Below are positions 30,431 to 39,641 of a stretch of 45,780 nt of DNA, one piece after another (within the stretch, counting starts at the first letter, position 1; every line of letters begins with the position of its first letter). Below the pieces are notes generated by a model. That model did no database searches. It had not been told where the DNA came from and saw nothing but the letters and a program-made list of their open reading frames with translations. The position numbers and the translations under genes were made by a program. The DNA comes from Bacteroidota bacterium (lineage in GTDB: Bacteria; Bacteroidota; Bacteroidia; Chitinophagales; Chitinophagaceae): positions 1 through 45,780 of the forward strand of contig JANYIM010000014.1 of NCBI GenBank assembly GCA_025362055.1, given 5' to 3'.

Positions 30431-31561
30431 ATGCTTTTACTCAGCGGGCCCAATATGGGTGGCAATGAATGGAAATACGTGAAAGACTGCCTGGATACAG
30501 GCTGGGTAAGCAGTGTTGGCGCTTATGTTGACCAGTTTGAAAAGATGAGTGCCGAATTTGCAGGCACAAAATACGCCGTGGCCACCAGCAGCGGAACAAC
30601 CGCTTTACACATTTGCCTGGTGATGATGGGCGTAAATGAAAAGGATTATGTAATTACACCAAACATTACATTTATTGCAACCTGTAATTCCATTAAATAT
30701 ACCGGCGCAGATCCCATTTTAATTGATGCAGATCCCGGGACCTGGCAAATGGACCTGGGCCTGTTGGAAAATTTTTTAATGGAAGAAACAGAATTGCGTG
30801 ACAATAACTGTTACTACAAAAAAGACGGCAGAAGAATTCCGGTGGTAATGCCCGTACATGTATTGGGTAATATGTGCGACATGGACAGGTTGATGGCGCT
30901 GGCGAAACAGTATCATCTAACAGTTATTGAAGACAGTACAGAAGCGCTGGGAAGTTATTACAAAGGAAAACATGCCGGAAGCTTTGGTTTGATGGGCACT
31001 TTCAGTTACAACGGGAATAAGATCATTACAACAGGTGGTGGTGGCATGATCGTTACGGATGATGAAGCATTGGCGAAAAAGGCCAAGCATTTAACTACGC
31101 AGGCTAAAAGCGACCCATTTGAATATATACACGATGAGATAGGCTATAACTATCGCCTGGTGAACGTTGCAGCTGCAATGGGTGTGGCGCAGATGGAACA
31201 ATTACCAGCCTTTTTGAAACGCAAACAGGAGATCATTGCATTTTATAAAAAAGAATTGGAAGGAGTTGCTGATATCGGTTTCCAGGAAGTGAATGCTGAT
31301 GTACAACCCAATTGGTGGTTACCTACCATTATGACCGGCAAACAAAAAACAGTACTTACAATTCTGAATGATCATAAAATGCAGAGCCGCCCGTTTTGGA
31401 TGCCAATGAATCAATTGCGGATGTTCAAAGACAATATTTTTTATAATAAAGACAACCGCTCTGACTATGTGTACCATCGTTGCCTGAGTATTCCTTGCTC
31501 AACAAATATTACAGATGAGGAATTGAAAGCGGTTGCTTATAAAATAAAAGAAGCATTTTAA
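30431..31561 (+). CDS. DegT/DnrJ/EryC1 (LegC/PglE-like) PLP sugar aminotransferase
   Basis: LLSGPNMGGNEWKYVKDCLDTGWVSSVGAYVDQFEKMSAEFAGTKYAVATSSGTTALHICLVMMGV ... VIEDSTEALGSYYKGKHAGSFGLMGTFSYNGNKIITTGGGG. Start placed at ATG 30431. Confidence 0.93.
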   Translation: MLLLSGPNMGGNEWKYVKDCLDTGWVSSVGAYVDQFEKMSAEFAGTKYAVATSSGTTALHICLVMMGVNEKDYVITPNITFIATCNSIKYTGADPILIDADPGTWQMDLGLLENFLMEETELRDNNCYYKKDGRRIPVVMPVHVLGNMCDMDRLMALAKQYHLTVIEDSTEALGSYYKGKHAGSFGLMGTFSYNGNKIITTGGGGMIVTDDEALAKKAKHLTTQAKSDPFEYIHDEIGYNYRLVNVAAAMGVAQMEQLPAFLKRKQEIIAFYKKELEGVADIGFQEVNADVQPNWWLPTIMTGKQKTVLTILNDHKMQSRPFWMPMNQLRMFKDNIFYNKDNRSDYVYHRCLSIPCSTNITDEELKAVAYKIKEAF

Positions 31562-31629
31562 AAGATACCGGGCACTGTATAAGATATGGTGCCTTTACAG
31601 GTGCAACATACCTGGCCCGAAAAAGAAAC

Positions 31630-32286
31630 ATGTACAAAATAATAAAACGCATTAGCGACATCATCATAGTGGTCATTGCATTGGTTGTGCTTTCGCCATT
31701 GCTGATACTTGCTACGTTGATCCTTTTGTGTACGGGTGAGCATGTGGTATTATTTTCTCAAAAAAGGGTGGGCTACAGGAATAAACTTTTTAAGATCTGG
31801 AAATTTGCCACGATGTTAAAGAATAGTCCCAACATAGGTACCGGGGAGATCACTTTAAGAAATGACCCGCGTGTTACAAAGGTTGGACGGATATTAAGAA
31901 TGACCAAGGTGAATGAATTACCACAGATCATCAATGTATTGACGGGGGATATGAGTATTGTAGGGCCCCGGCCATTGATGAACGTGAGTTTCAGGCAATA
32001 CCCGGATGATATCCAGAAAATAATTTACAACTGTAAACCCGGCATGACAGGCATTGGTTCACTCATATTCAGGGATGAGGAAAAAATCGTTTCGGAAGCA
32101 CCCGACCCCCAGGCAATGTACACAACCATCTACGCATTCAAAGGGTCGCTGGAATTATGGTATCAAAAACACGCTTCCTTCTACACCGATTTTATGATCA
32201 TTTTCCTTACCGCCTTTACCATTCTCTTTCATAAGAATACACTTACCTACAAGGTATTTAAGGATCTGCCCCGCCGCCCTTTTTAA
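31630..32286 (+). CDS. initiating phosphoglycosyl transferase (PglC/WcaJ-type sugar transferase)
   Basis: KRISDIIIVVIALVVLSPLLILATLIL ... VLFSQKRVGYRNKLFKIWKFATM ... RVTKVGRILRMTKVNELPQIINVLTGDMSIVGPRPLM. Confidence 0.93.
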   Translation: MYKIIKRISDIIIVVIALVVLSPLLILATLILLCTGEHVVLFSQKRVGYRNKLFKIWKFATMLKNSPNIGTGEITLRNDPRVTKVGRILRMTKVNELPQIINVLTGDMSIVGPRPLMNVSFRQYPDDIQKIIYNCKPGMTGIGSLIFRDEEKIVSEAPDPQAMYTTIYAFKGSLELWYQKHASFYTDFMIIFLTAFTILFHKNTLTYKVFKDLPRRPF

Positions 32287-32296
32287 AGATTACCGT

Positions 32297-32304
32297 TATA
32301 TTTG
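32297..32304 (+). promoter_or_regulatory. candidate Bacteroidetes -7 element (TATATTTG) upstream of the carH-like gene
   Basis: Matches TAnnTTTG, ~72 bp before the ATG; no convincing -33 TTTG found. Confidence 0.3.
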
Positions 32305-32375
32305 TTAATTCTTTTGCCTTTGTTTTTAAACAAACCGGGCTTGCAATTGTACTACCTGTAGTAAAACCTGTAATA

Positions 32376-33254
32376 ATGCATTCGTTCACCATCAAGGACC
32401 TGGAGAATCTATCGGGCATAAAAGCCCACACCATCCGGATATGGGAACAACGCTACTCTTTTTTAAAACCCAATCGTACGGGTACCAATATACGCTTCTA
32501 CAGCAACGACGAATTAAAGAAACTCCTCAACGTTGCACTCCTCAATAAATACGGCTACAAGATCTCGCATATTGATAAAATGAATGAGAAGGAGATCAAG
32601 GAAAAGATCCTTTCTCTTAACCAGTCACAGGCACAACAGGAGCGGATAGTGAATGAACTTATCCAGAATATGGTAGATCTTGATATTGAAAAATTTGAAG
32701 ACATACTGGACAACTATATCCTGTTACGCGGTATCGAAAAAGCCATACCGCAGATCATATTCCCTTACCTCGAGAAGATAGGCATACTGTGGCTAACCAA
32801 TCATGTAAACCCTGCACAGGAGCACCTTGTAACCAATATCATCCGGCAGAAACTGATCGTTGGAATAGATAATATCAGTAGTTCCGTGAGCGTTGATAAA
32901 ATGGTATTACTGTTTCTTCCCGAAGGGGAATATCATGAGCTGGGATTATTGTTCATGCACTACCTGCTTAAATGCAGGGGAGTTGCTACCATTTATCTTG
33001 GCTGTAGTATTCCGCTCGATGACGTGGAATACATTGTTAAATTAAAGCAACCGGATTACCTGTATGCACACCTGACATCGGTAGGACATAAATTCAATTT
33101 TGATAAATTCATTGCACTGCTCAACAAAAAATTTCCAACGCTTCCAATTGTTATCTCGGGACAATTGACCCATCATTACGAAAAGCGCATTCATCCCCCC
33201 ATTTATTTAAAAAGATCGTTCGCTGAGATACTCGAATTTGTAGCCGCACTGTAG
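32376..33254 (+). CDS. carH: MerR-family regulator with cobalamin-binding domain (CarH/LitR-like photoreceptor candidate)
   Basis: MerR HTH FTIKDLENLSGIKAHTIRIWEQRYSFLKPNRTGTNIRFYS; B12 domain with WLTNHVNPAQEH (W-x9-EH) and EYHELG (ExHxxG), then YLGCSIP. Confidence 0.88.
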   Translation: MHSFTIKDLENLSGIKAHTIRIWEQRYSFLKPNRTGTNIRFYSNDELKKLLNVALLNKYGYKISHIDKMNEKEIKEKILSLNQSQAQQERIVNELIQNMVDLDIEKFEDILDNYILLRGIEKAIPQIIFPYLEKIGILWLTNHVNPAQEHLVTNIIRQKLIVGIDNISSSVSVDKMVLLFLPEGEYHELGLLFMHYLLKCRGVATIYLGCSIPLDDVEYIVKLKQPDYLYAHLTSVGHKFNFDKFIALLNKKFPTLPIVISGQLTHHYEKRIHPPIYLKRSFAEILEFVAAL

Positions 33255-33305
33255 GGTTTCCTTTAAACCATCCGTAGCTTTCAATAATTCATTGATTTAC
33301 AATCT

Positions 33306-33388
33306 GTTTAACTATTTAACAAAAAAATTAAACGGAATAAGGCGTTTCTTCAATCCAATTGTTTAATTTTATCGTATAATTATTAAAC
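33306..33388. promoter_or_regulatory. tandem pair of inverted repeats GTTTAA-N16-TTAAAC, candidate operator upstream of the sigma factor gene
   Basis: GTTTAA 33306-33311 / TTAAAC 33328-33333 and GTTTAA 33361-33366 / TTAAAC 33383-33388; identical 16-bp spacers, copies 55 bp apart. Confidence 0.5.
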
Positions 33389-33394
33389 ATATCT

Positions 33395-33895
33395 ATGTCC
33401 ACGATAGAATTCAGCCAGGCATTGATGAGTAATGCCGATCACCTTAAACCATACGCTATCACCCTTACCAGGGATACTGAAACGGCAAAAGACCTTTTGC
33501 AGGAAACCATGTACCGGGCATTGGCGAATGCCGAAAAATATAATGCAGGTACAAATATCAAAGCATGGTTGTACACCATCATGCGCAATATTTTTATCAA
33601 TGATTACCGGCGCAAGGCAAAACAAAACGTAATTTTTGATGGTAGTCCCAATGATCATTTGTTGAACCATAATGTAGTAAGCATTGTAAACGGTGCAGAA
33701 TCAAATCTCGTATTCAAAGACATACAGGCAGCGGTTCACCAATTGCCCGAAATTTTTAGAAACCCCTTTATCTTATATTTTGAAGGATATAAATATCACG
33801 AGATCGCCAAAATACTGACAGAGCCACTAGGTACCATCAAGAGCCGCATACACTTTGCCAGGAAATTATTAAAACTACAACTAACGAGGATTTAA
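33395..33895 (+). CDS. ECF-type RNA polymerase sigma factor
   Basis: LTRDTETAKDLLQETMYRALANAEKYNAGTNIKAWLYTIMRNIFINDYRRKAK; sigma4-like LPEIFRNPFILYFEGYKYHEIAKILTEPLGTIKSRIHFARKLLK. Confidence 0.93.
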   Translation: MSTIEFSQALMSNADHLKPYAITLTRDTETAKDLLQETMYRALANAEKYNAGTNIKAWLYTIMRNIFINDYRRKAKQNVIFDGSPNDHLLNHNVVSIVNGAESNLVFKDIQAAVHQLPEIFRNPFILYFEGYKYHEIAKILTEPLGTIKSRIHFARKLLKLQLTRI

Positions 33896-33993
33896 CAGGT
33901 AATATTGAATATTTATGCCGTGGTTGGTGTTTTCAGTAACTACAAAATGAAACGAAAATTACATTTACATTGCAATAGCTGTATTTTATATCA

Positions 33994-35514
33994 TTGAAAA
34001 AAGTTGTAATAATAGGAAGCGGGCTGGCAGGATTATCGGCTGCATCTTTTATGGCGAAAGCTGGCTGGGATGTTACGGTATTGGAAAAGCACGATACGCC
34101 CGGCGGACGTGCAAGACAACTGAAAGCAGCAGGTTTTACTTTTGATATGGGGCCAAGCTGGTACTGGATGCCGGATGTGTTTGAACGCTTCTTTGACTGT
34201 TTTGGGAAAAAAGTCACTGATTATTATCAATTAGTTCGACTGGATCCTTCGTACAGGATCTATCGGGAAAATGATTCGATGGACCTGCCTGCAAATTACG
34301 GTGAAGTAAAAAGCCTGTTTGAAAGTATTGAACCCGGCGCTGCTGCAAAGCTTGATCGTTTCATGAACGAAGCTGCCTATAAATATAAAACCGGCATACA
34401 TAAACTAGTTCATAAACCGGGGCGTTCCATCACAGAGTTTTTTGACATAGGCCTGCTGAAAGGTATTTTTAAACTGGATGTGTTCACTTCAATGAGAAAA
34501 CATATCGCAAAATATTTTAAAGATCCGGGGTTGCAGCAGTTAATGGAGTTCCCGGTACTCTTCCTTGGTGCATTGGCAAAAGATACGCCGGCATTATACA
34601 GCCTGATGAATTATGCTGATATAAAACTAGGGACCTGGTATCCCAAAGGGGGCATGTATAAGATCGTAAACGGAATGTATGAACTGGCAAAAGAACTGGG
34701 GGTTAAATTCTTCTTCGATCATGATGTTGTTGAAATAAAAATTGATAAGTATTTAGCGAGGGCCGTAATTGCGCAAACGGCCAACCTGCCTGCCATCCGT
34801 TCATTTGATGCTGACGTTGTGATTGGTGCGGCAGACTATCATTTTATAGAAACAAAATTACTACCCGAAAACTGTAGAACTTATACGGCACAATATTGGG
34901 ATAAAAGAGTAATGGCGCCGGGTTGCTTATTATATTACATCGGGTTGAATAAAAAACTGCAGGGTGTTTTACATCATTCTTTATTCTTTGATACCGATTT
35001 TGATGTTCATGGTAAGGAGATATATGCTGACCCGCAATGGCCCACAGCACCATTATTCTATGTAAGTGCAACGTCGGTTACTGATGATGCCGTGGCTCCC
35101 GAAGCTTGTGAAAACCTGTTCTTCCTGATCCCGGTGGCAGCTGGCCTCAACGGGGATACAGCAGCGCTAAGGGATGAATATTTTGAAAGAATATTGAGTA
35201 GATTTGAAAAAAAGACAGGACAGGCAATAAAGGATTCCATCATATTTAAAAGATCTTATTCATTGAGTAATTTCGTAAGTGATTATAATTCTTTTAAAGG
35301 AAATGCTTATGGCTTAGCGAACACTTTAAGGCAAACAGCTGTTTTAAAACCAACACTAAGGAGCAAAAAAATAAAGAACCTGTTTTACACCGGGCAATTG
35401 ACCGTGCCGGGGCCCGGAGTGCCACCAAGCCTTATCAGCGGGGAAGTAGTGGCAAAGGAAGTGGTAAAATATTTTGGAGGGCAAAAACCCACGGCCCCAT
35501 ATAAGGGGGACTGA
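33994..35514 (+). CDS. crtI: phytoene desaturase
   Basis: KKVVIIGSGLAGLSAASFMAKAGWDVTVLEKHDTPGGRARQ ... FTFDMGPSWYWMPDVFERFF ... NLFYTGQLTVPGPGVPPSLISGEVVAKEV. TTG start. Confidence 0.93.
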   Translation: MKKVVIIGSGLAGLSAASFMAKAGWDVTVLEKHDTPGGRARQLKAAGFTFDMGPSWYWMPDVFERFFDCFGKKVTDYYQLVRLDPSYRIYRENDSMDLPANYGEVKSLFESIEPGAAAKLDRFMNEAAYKYKTGIHKLVHKPGRSITEFFDIGLLKGIFKLDVFTSMRKHIAKYFKDPGLQQLMEFPVLFLGALAKDTPALYSLMNYADIKLGTWYPKGGMYKIVNGMYELAKELGVKFFFDHDVVEIKIDKYLARAVIAQTANLPAIRSFDADVVIGAADYHFIETKLLPENCRTYTAQYWDKRVMAPGCLLYYIGLNKKLQGVLHHSLFFDTDFDVHGKEIYADPQWPTAPLFYVSATSVTDDAVAPEACENLFFLIPVAAGLNGDTAALRDEYFERILSRFEKKTGQAIKDSIIFKRSYSLSNFVSDYNSFKGNAYGLANTLRQTAVLKPTLRSKKIKNLFYTGQLTVPGPGVPPSLISGEVVAKEVVKYFGGQKPTAPYKGD

Positions 35515-35570
35515 GTGTAAAATGGATTAAAAAAGAGTTTAAAAAACAAAAATTTAAAACATAACAGGGC

Positions 35571-36407
35571 ATGATAAGACTGTTTCATGAATTAAGCCAG
35601 GAATGCAGTAAGAGCACTACCGAGAAGTACAGTACTTCTTTCAGCAGCGCTATTAAATTATTGCATAACGACCTGCGTGCTCCCATTTATAATATCTATG
35701 GATTTGTTCGTTTTGCTGATGAGATAGTAGATACTTTTCATCAGTACCAAAAGGAAGAATTACTCCTGGAGTTCAAAAAAGAAACTTTTGCTGCCATGCA
35801 AAGAGGGATCAGCCTTAATCCCATTCTCAACAGTTTCCAAATCACGGTCAGTCAATATGCCATCGCCCCCGAGCTGGTCAGCGAGTTTTTTAAGAGCATG
35901 GAAATGGACCTTAGTAAAACCACGTATAACAGTAACGGGTACAAGCAATATATTTACGGAAGTGCTGAAGTGGTTGGATTGATGTGCCTGCACGTTTTCT
36001 GTGAAGGCGATGCGGCGATGTACGCCAAACTAAAACCTGCTGCACAATCTCTTGGAGCAGCTTTTCAAAAAGTGAATTTTTTGCGTGACGTAAAAGCAGA
36101 TTATGAGCAGTTGAACAGGACCTATTTCCCGGGAGTGGATTTCAGGAATTTTACGCCTGCCATGAAAAAACAAATTGAAGATGATATTGCCCGCGATTTC
36201 AATGATGCATACGAAGGAATAATTCAACTGCCGGCAAAAGCGAAATTTGGAGTGTATGTAGCCTATAAATATTACCTGTCCTTATTTAAAAAGATAAAAA
36301 AGACAGCGCCTGCCAATATCCTTGAGCAGCGCATACGCATACCCGCTTATGGAAAAGCCTATATCCTGGCAAAGGCCGGGTTGAGGAGCCAGTTCAATTT
36401 ATTATAA
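35571..36407 (+). CDS. crtB: phytoene synthase
   Basis: APIYNIYGFVRFADEIVDTFH ... YIYGSAEVVGLMCLHVF ... SLGAAFQKVNFLRDVKADYEQLNRTYFPGVD. Confidence 0.95.
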   Translation: MIRLFHELSQECSKSTTEKYSTSFSSAIKLLHNDLRAPIYNIYGFVRFADEIVDTFHQYQKEELLLEFKKETFAAMQRGISLNPILNSFQITVSQYAIAPELVSEFFKSMEMDLSKTTYNSNGYKQYIYGSAEVVGLMCLHVFCEGDAAMYAKLKPAAQSLGAAFQKVNFLRDVKADYEQLNRTYFPGVDFRNFTPAMKKQIEDDIARDFNDAYEGIIQLPAKAKFGVYVAYKYYLSLFKKIKKTAPANILEQRIRIPAYGKAYILAKAGLRSQFNLL

Positions 36408-36420
36408 TTATCCTGCCACT

Positions 36421-36942
36421 ATGAATCTTATCCTTGTCAATGAAAAAGACGAGCCCACAGGCACGATGGAAAAAATGGAAGTTCATCAAAAAGCCCTGCT
36501 CCACAGGGCTTTCAGCATTTTTATTTTTAACAGTAAAGGCGATATGTTATTGCACCGGCGGGCTTTTAATAAGTACCACAGCGCAGGATTATGGACAAAT
36601 GCCTGTTGTAGTCATCCCATCGATGGACAGGAAACAATAACTGCTGCCACAAAAAGATTACAGGAAGAAATGGGATTTACCGTTTCACTTCAAAAAGCAT
36701 TTGATTTTACTTATAAGGCGGCCCTGGATAACGGCCTCACCGAACATGAATATGACCACGTTTTCATTGGTTACTATGATGGCGAAATTCATCCTGATAA
36801 AGAGGAGGTACAGGATTTTTGTTTTGTAAACATGTCAGCAATACAAATTTCCATTCAAACACATCCTCAAAAATACACCGAGTGGTTCAAAATTGCTTTT
36901 CCCAAAGTGGAAGAGTATCTTGCACTACATGCAGCACGCTGA
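36421..36942 (+). CDS. idi: isopentenyl-diphosphate delta-isomerase, type I
   Basis: LHRAFSIFIFNSKGDMLLHRRAFNKYHSAGLWTNACCSHPIDGQETITAATKRLQEEMGF ... EHEYDHVFIGYYDG. Confidence 0.95.
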   Translation: MNLILVNEKDEPTGTMEKMEVHQKALLHRAFSIFIFNSKGDMLLHRRAFNKYHSAGLWTNACCSHPIDGQETITAATKRLQEEMGFTVSLQKAFDFTYKAALDNGLTEHEYDHVFIGYYDGEIHPDKEEVQDFCFVNMSAIQISIQTHPQKYTEWFKIAFPKVEEYLALHAAR

Positions 36943-36972
36943 CCACTTAAACGGAAATTCCAACTAAGATCT

Positions 36973-38460
36973 ATGCAATCAAAGGATGCAATCATCATCG
37001 GGAGCGGTGTTGCAGGTATGGCAACGGCCATTCGTTTGGCAGTGCAGGGCTATGCGGTACAGGTGTATGAAAAAAATAGCTATCCCGGCGGCAAATTATC
37101 AGCATTTGAAAAAGAAGGCTATCATTTTGATGCCGGCCCGTCTTTATTTACACAACCGCAAAACATAGCAGCACTATTTGAGCTGGCAGGCGAACCTATT
37201 GAAGATTATCTTACGTACCAACCCATTGATATTGCCTGTAAATATTTTTATGAGAACGGGAAAACAGTGCAGGCCTATACCAATGCTTCCGGCTTTGCGG
37301 CAGAGCTGCAAGAACAGGTCAATGAAAAACCCGAAAATGTCATTGACTATTTGAATCGATCTGAAAAGATATATGAAAATATCGGCAGCATTTTCCTGAA
37401 CCATTCCCTGCACAAAAGAAAGACATGGCTGAATAAAAGAATCGGTAAGGCTTTGGCAACTATCCGTTTCCGTTATTTGTTCAGGTCACTTCACCGGCAT
37501 AACAATAAACAGTTTTCCTCCCCGGAAGCGGTACAGTTGTTTGACCGCTTTGCCACTTATAATGGAAGCAATCCCTACAAAGCCCCGGCCATGCTGAGCC
37601 TGATCCCGCACCTGGAACAAAACCAGGGAACATTTTATCCACGGGGAGGTATGATCAGCATCGCCAATGCCTTATATCATTTGGCCAGGGCAAAGGGCGT
37701 TCAGTTTTATTTTAATACCCCGGTGCAACGCATCATCCATCACGAAGGAAGGGTAATGGGCGTGGTGGTGCAGGATAAGAATATTACAGCCGATCTTGTG
37801 GTAAGCAATGTGGATGTTTATTTTACTTATAAGAATCTATTGCATAACCCGGCCAAAGCAAAAAAATTATTAAAGCAGGAGCGCAGCAGCAGCGCCGTTA
37901 TTTTTTATTGGGGGATAAAGAACAGTTTTCCTCAATTACAACTGCATAATATCTTTTTCAGCATAGATTATAAAAAGGAGTTCGATACTATTTTTAAAAA
38001 ACGGCAGCTAAGCGAAGACCCAACAGTGTATATCAATATCACGTCAAAAATGGAGCGCATACAGGCACCCGATGGCAAAGAAAACTGGTTTGTGATGGTA
38101 AATGCACCGGCCAATGTTGGGCAAAACTGGGAAGAGGTAAAAATAACCTTACGCAATAATATTATCGGCAAATTAAACCGCATGTTAGGTATTGAACTGG
38201 AACCGCTGATAGAAACGGAGCACATCATGGACCCGGTAATGATAGAAGCACAAACGGCTTCCTATATGGGCTCTTTATATGGCACAAGCTCTAACTCAAA
38301 ATTGGCGGCGTTTTTTCGCCCCGCTAATTTTACCGGTACCATTAAAGGATTATATTTTTGCGGAGGCAGTGTTCATCCGGGTGGCGGGATTCCATTATGT
38401 TTAAAAAGTGCAAAGATCGTGAGTGAATTAATTCAGCAGGAAAATAAAAGAAAGCATTGA
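36973..38460 (+). CDS. second CrtI-family carotenoid desaturase (CrtD-like)
   Basis: DAIIIGSGVAGMATAIRLAVQGYAVQVYEKNSYPGGKLSAFEKEGYHFDAGPSLFTQPQ ... YFCGGSVHPGGGIPLCLKSAKIVSELI. Confidence 0.88.
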   Translation: MQSKDAIIIGSGVAGMATAIRLAVQGYAVQVYEKNSYPGGKLSAFEKEGYHFDAGPSLFTQPQNIAALFELAGEPIEDYLTYQPIDIACKYFYENGKTVQAYTNASGFAAELQEQVNEKPENVIDYLNRSEKIYENIGSIFLNHSLHKRKTWLNKRIGKALATIRFRYLFRSLHRHNNKQFSSPEAVQLFDRFATYNGSNPYKAPAMLSLIPHLEQNQGTFYPRGGMISIANALYHLARAKGVQFYFNTPVQRIIHHEGRVMGVVVQDKNITADLVVSNVDVYFTYKNLLHNPAKAKKLLKQERSSSAVIFYWGIKNSFPQLQLHNIFFSIDYKKEFDTIFKKRQLSEDPTVYINITSKMERIQAPDGKENWFVMVNAPANVGQNWEEVKITLRNNIIGKLNRMLGIELEPLIETEHIMDPVMIEAQTASYMGSLYGTSSNSKLAAFFRPANFTGTIKGLYFCGGSVHPGGGIPLCLKSAKIVSELIQQENKRKH

Positions 38461-39149
38461 CCAATCGTTTTACAAAATACCAGGTAGCTACCTCCATCGC
38501 TGTGTTGTTTCATGCGATCGGCATCATTGGTATCCTGTTTTTTGATGAAAATTTTTTCATACAGTCAACCGCCATTAACCTTTTAGGGATGTTTGCCTTG
38601 CTGGTATGGACCCAAAACGAAAAGAACGCCCATTTCCTCATCTTTTTCCTGGCGGTATTTTTATTAGGGCTTGCAGCAGAAATAAGCGGCGTAAATACCG
38701 GGGCTGTTTTTGGTGACTATACTTATGGAAATGTGCTGGGGTATAAAATAAAAGGGGTGCCGTTAATCATTGGCATCAACTGGTTCCTTATCATTTACTG
38801 TTGCGGTATCAGTATCAATACCCTGCTGATGAAAGCCATTAACCACATCTCTTCCAACACCGGCACAAAGCCAATGGCGCTCAAAGCCTTGTCTGTTATC
38901 ATCGACGGGGCAACCCTTGCCGTTTTCTTTGATTGGGTGATGGAGCCGGTAGCGGTTAAACTGCATTATTGGCAATGGGGTGGAGATGGGGCCGCACCCT
39001 TGTATAATTATTTGTGCTGGTTTGCAATAAGTCTTCCGTTGCTGGGCATATTTCATTTCGCCAAATTCGATAAGCAAAACAAATTCGCAGTAAATTTGTT
39101 GTTGATCCAACTCATGTTTTTCCTGCTTTTAAGAACATTCATGAAATGA
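38457..39149 (+). CDS. cruF: CruF-like carotenoid biosynthesis membrane protein (C-1',2'-hydratase candidate)
   Basis: Polytopic; AEISGVNTGAVFGDYTYGNVLGYKIKGVPLIIGINWFLIIYC ... DWVMEPVAVKLHYWQW. TTG start overlapping the upstream stop. Confidence 0.8.
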   Translation: MTNRFTKYQVATSIAVLFHAIGIIGILFFDENFFIQSTAINLLGMFALLVWTQNEKNAHFLIFFLAVFLLGLAAEISGVNTGAVFGDYTYGNVLGYKIKGVPLIIGINWFLIIYCCGISINTLLMKAINHISSNTGTKPMALKALSVIIDGATLAVFFDWVMEPVAVKLHYWQWGGDGAAPLYNYLCWFAISLPLLGIFHFAKFDKQNKFAVNLLLIQLMFFLLLRTFMK

Positions 39150-39158
39150 TACTTACTT

Positions 39159-39641
39159 ATGAACTGGTTAGTCTTTATAGCAATTGTTTTGGCCACTTTT
39201 TTTATCATGGAAGGGATCACCTGGCTTACGCATCGGTTTGTGATGCATGGGTTTTTATGGTACCTGCACCGCGATCATCACCAGCAAGGCCCGGGTTTTT
39301 TCGAAAAGAATGATGCTTTCTTCCTGATATTTGCCATACCCAGCTGGCTTTGTATCATGCTGGGATTAAAAGGCCACCATTACATTGTTGCCGCCATCGG
39401 TTTTGGCATTGCCCTGTATGGCCTTGCTTATTTCATCGTACACGAGGTGATTATCCATCAACGTTTAAAATGGTTTACACGGAGTAATAATACCTATATC
39501 CGCAGCATACGCTGGGCGCATAAAATGCATCATAAGCACCTGCATAAGCAGGAAGGTGAAAGTTTTGGGATGCTGATGGTAGCAAAAAAATATTGGGATA
39601 AGGTGCGTAATGATAAGAAGATGATCAACCTAAAATCCTGA
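39159..39641 (+). CDS. crtZ: beta-carotene hydroxylase (CrtZ-like, fatty acid hydroxylase superfamily)
   Basis: Histidine motifs HRFVMH, HRDHH, HEVIIHQR, HKMHHKHLH. Confidence 0.9.
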   Translation: MNWLVFIAIVLATFFIMEGITWLTHRFVMHGFLWYLHRDHHQQGPGFFEKNDAFFLIFAIPSWLCIMLGLKGHHYIVAAIGFGIALYGLAYFIVHEVIIHQRLKWFTRSNNTYIRSIRWAHKMHHKHLHKQEGESFGMLMVAKKYWDKVRNDKKMINLKS

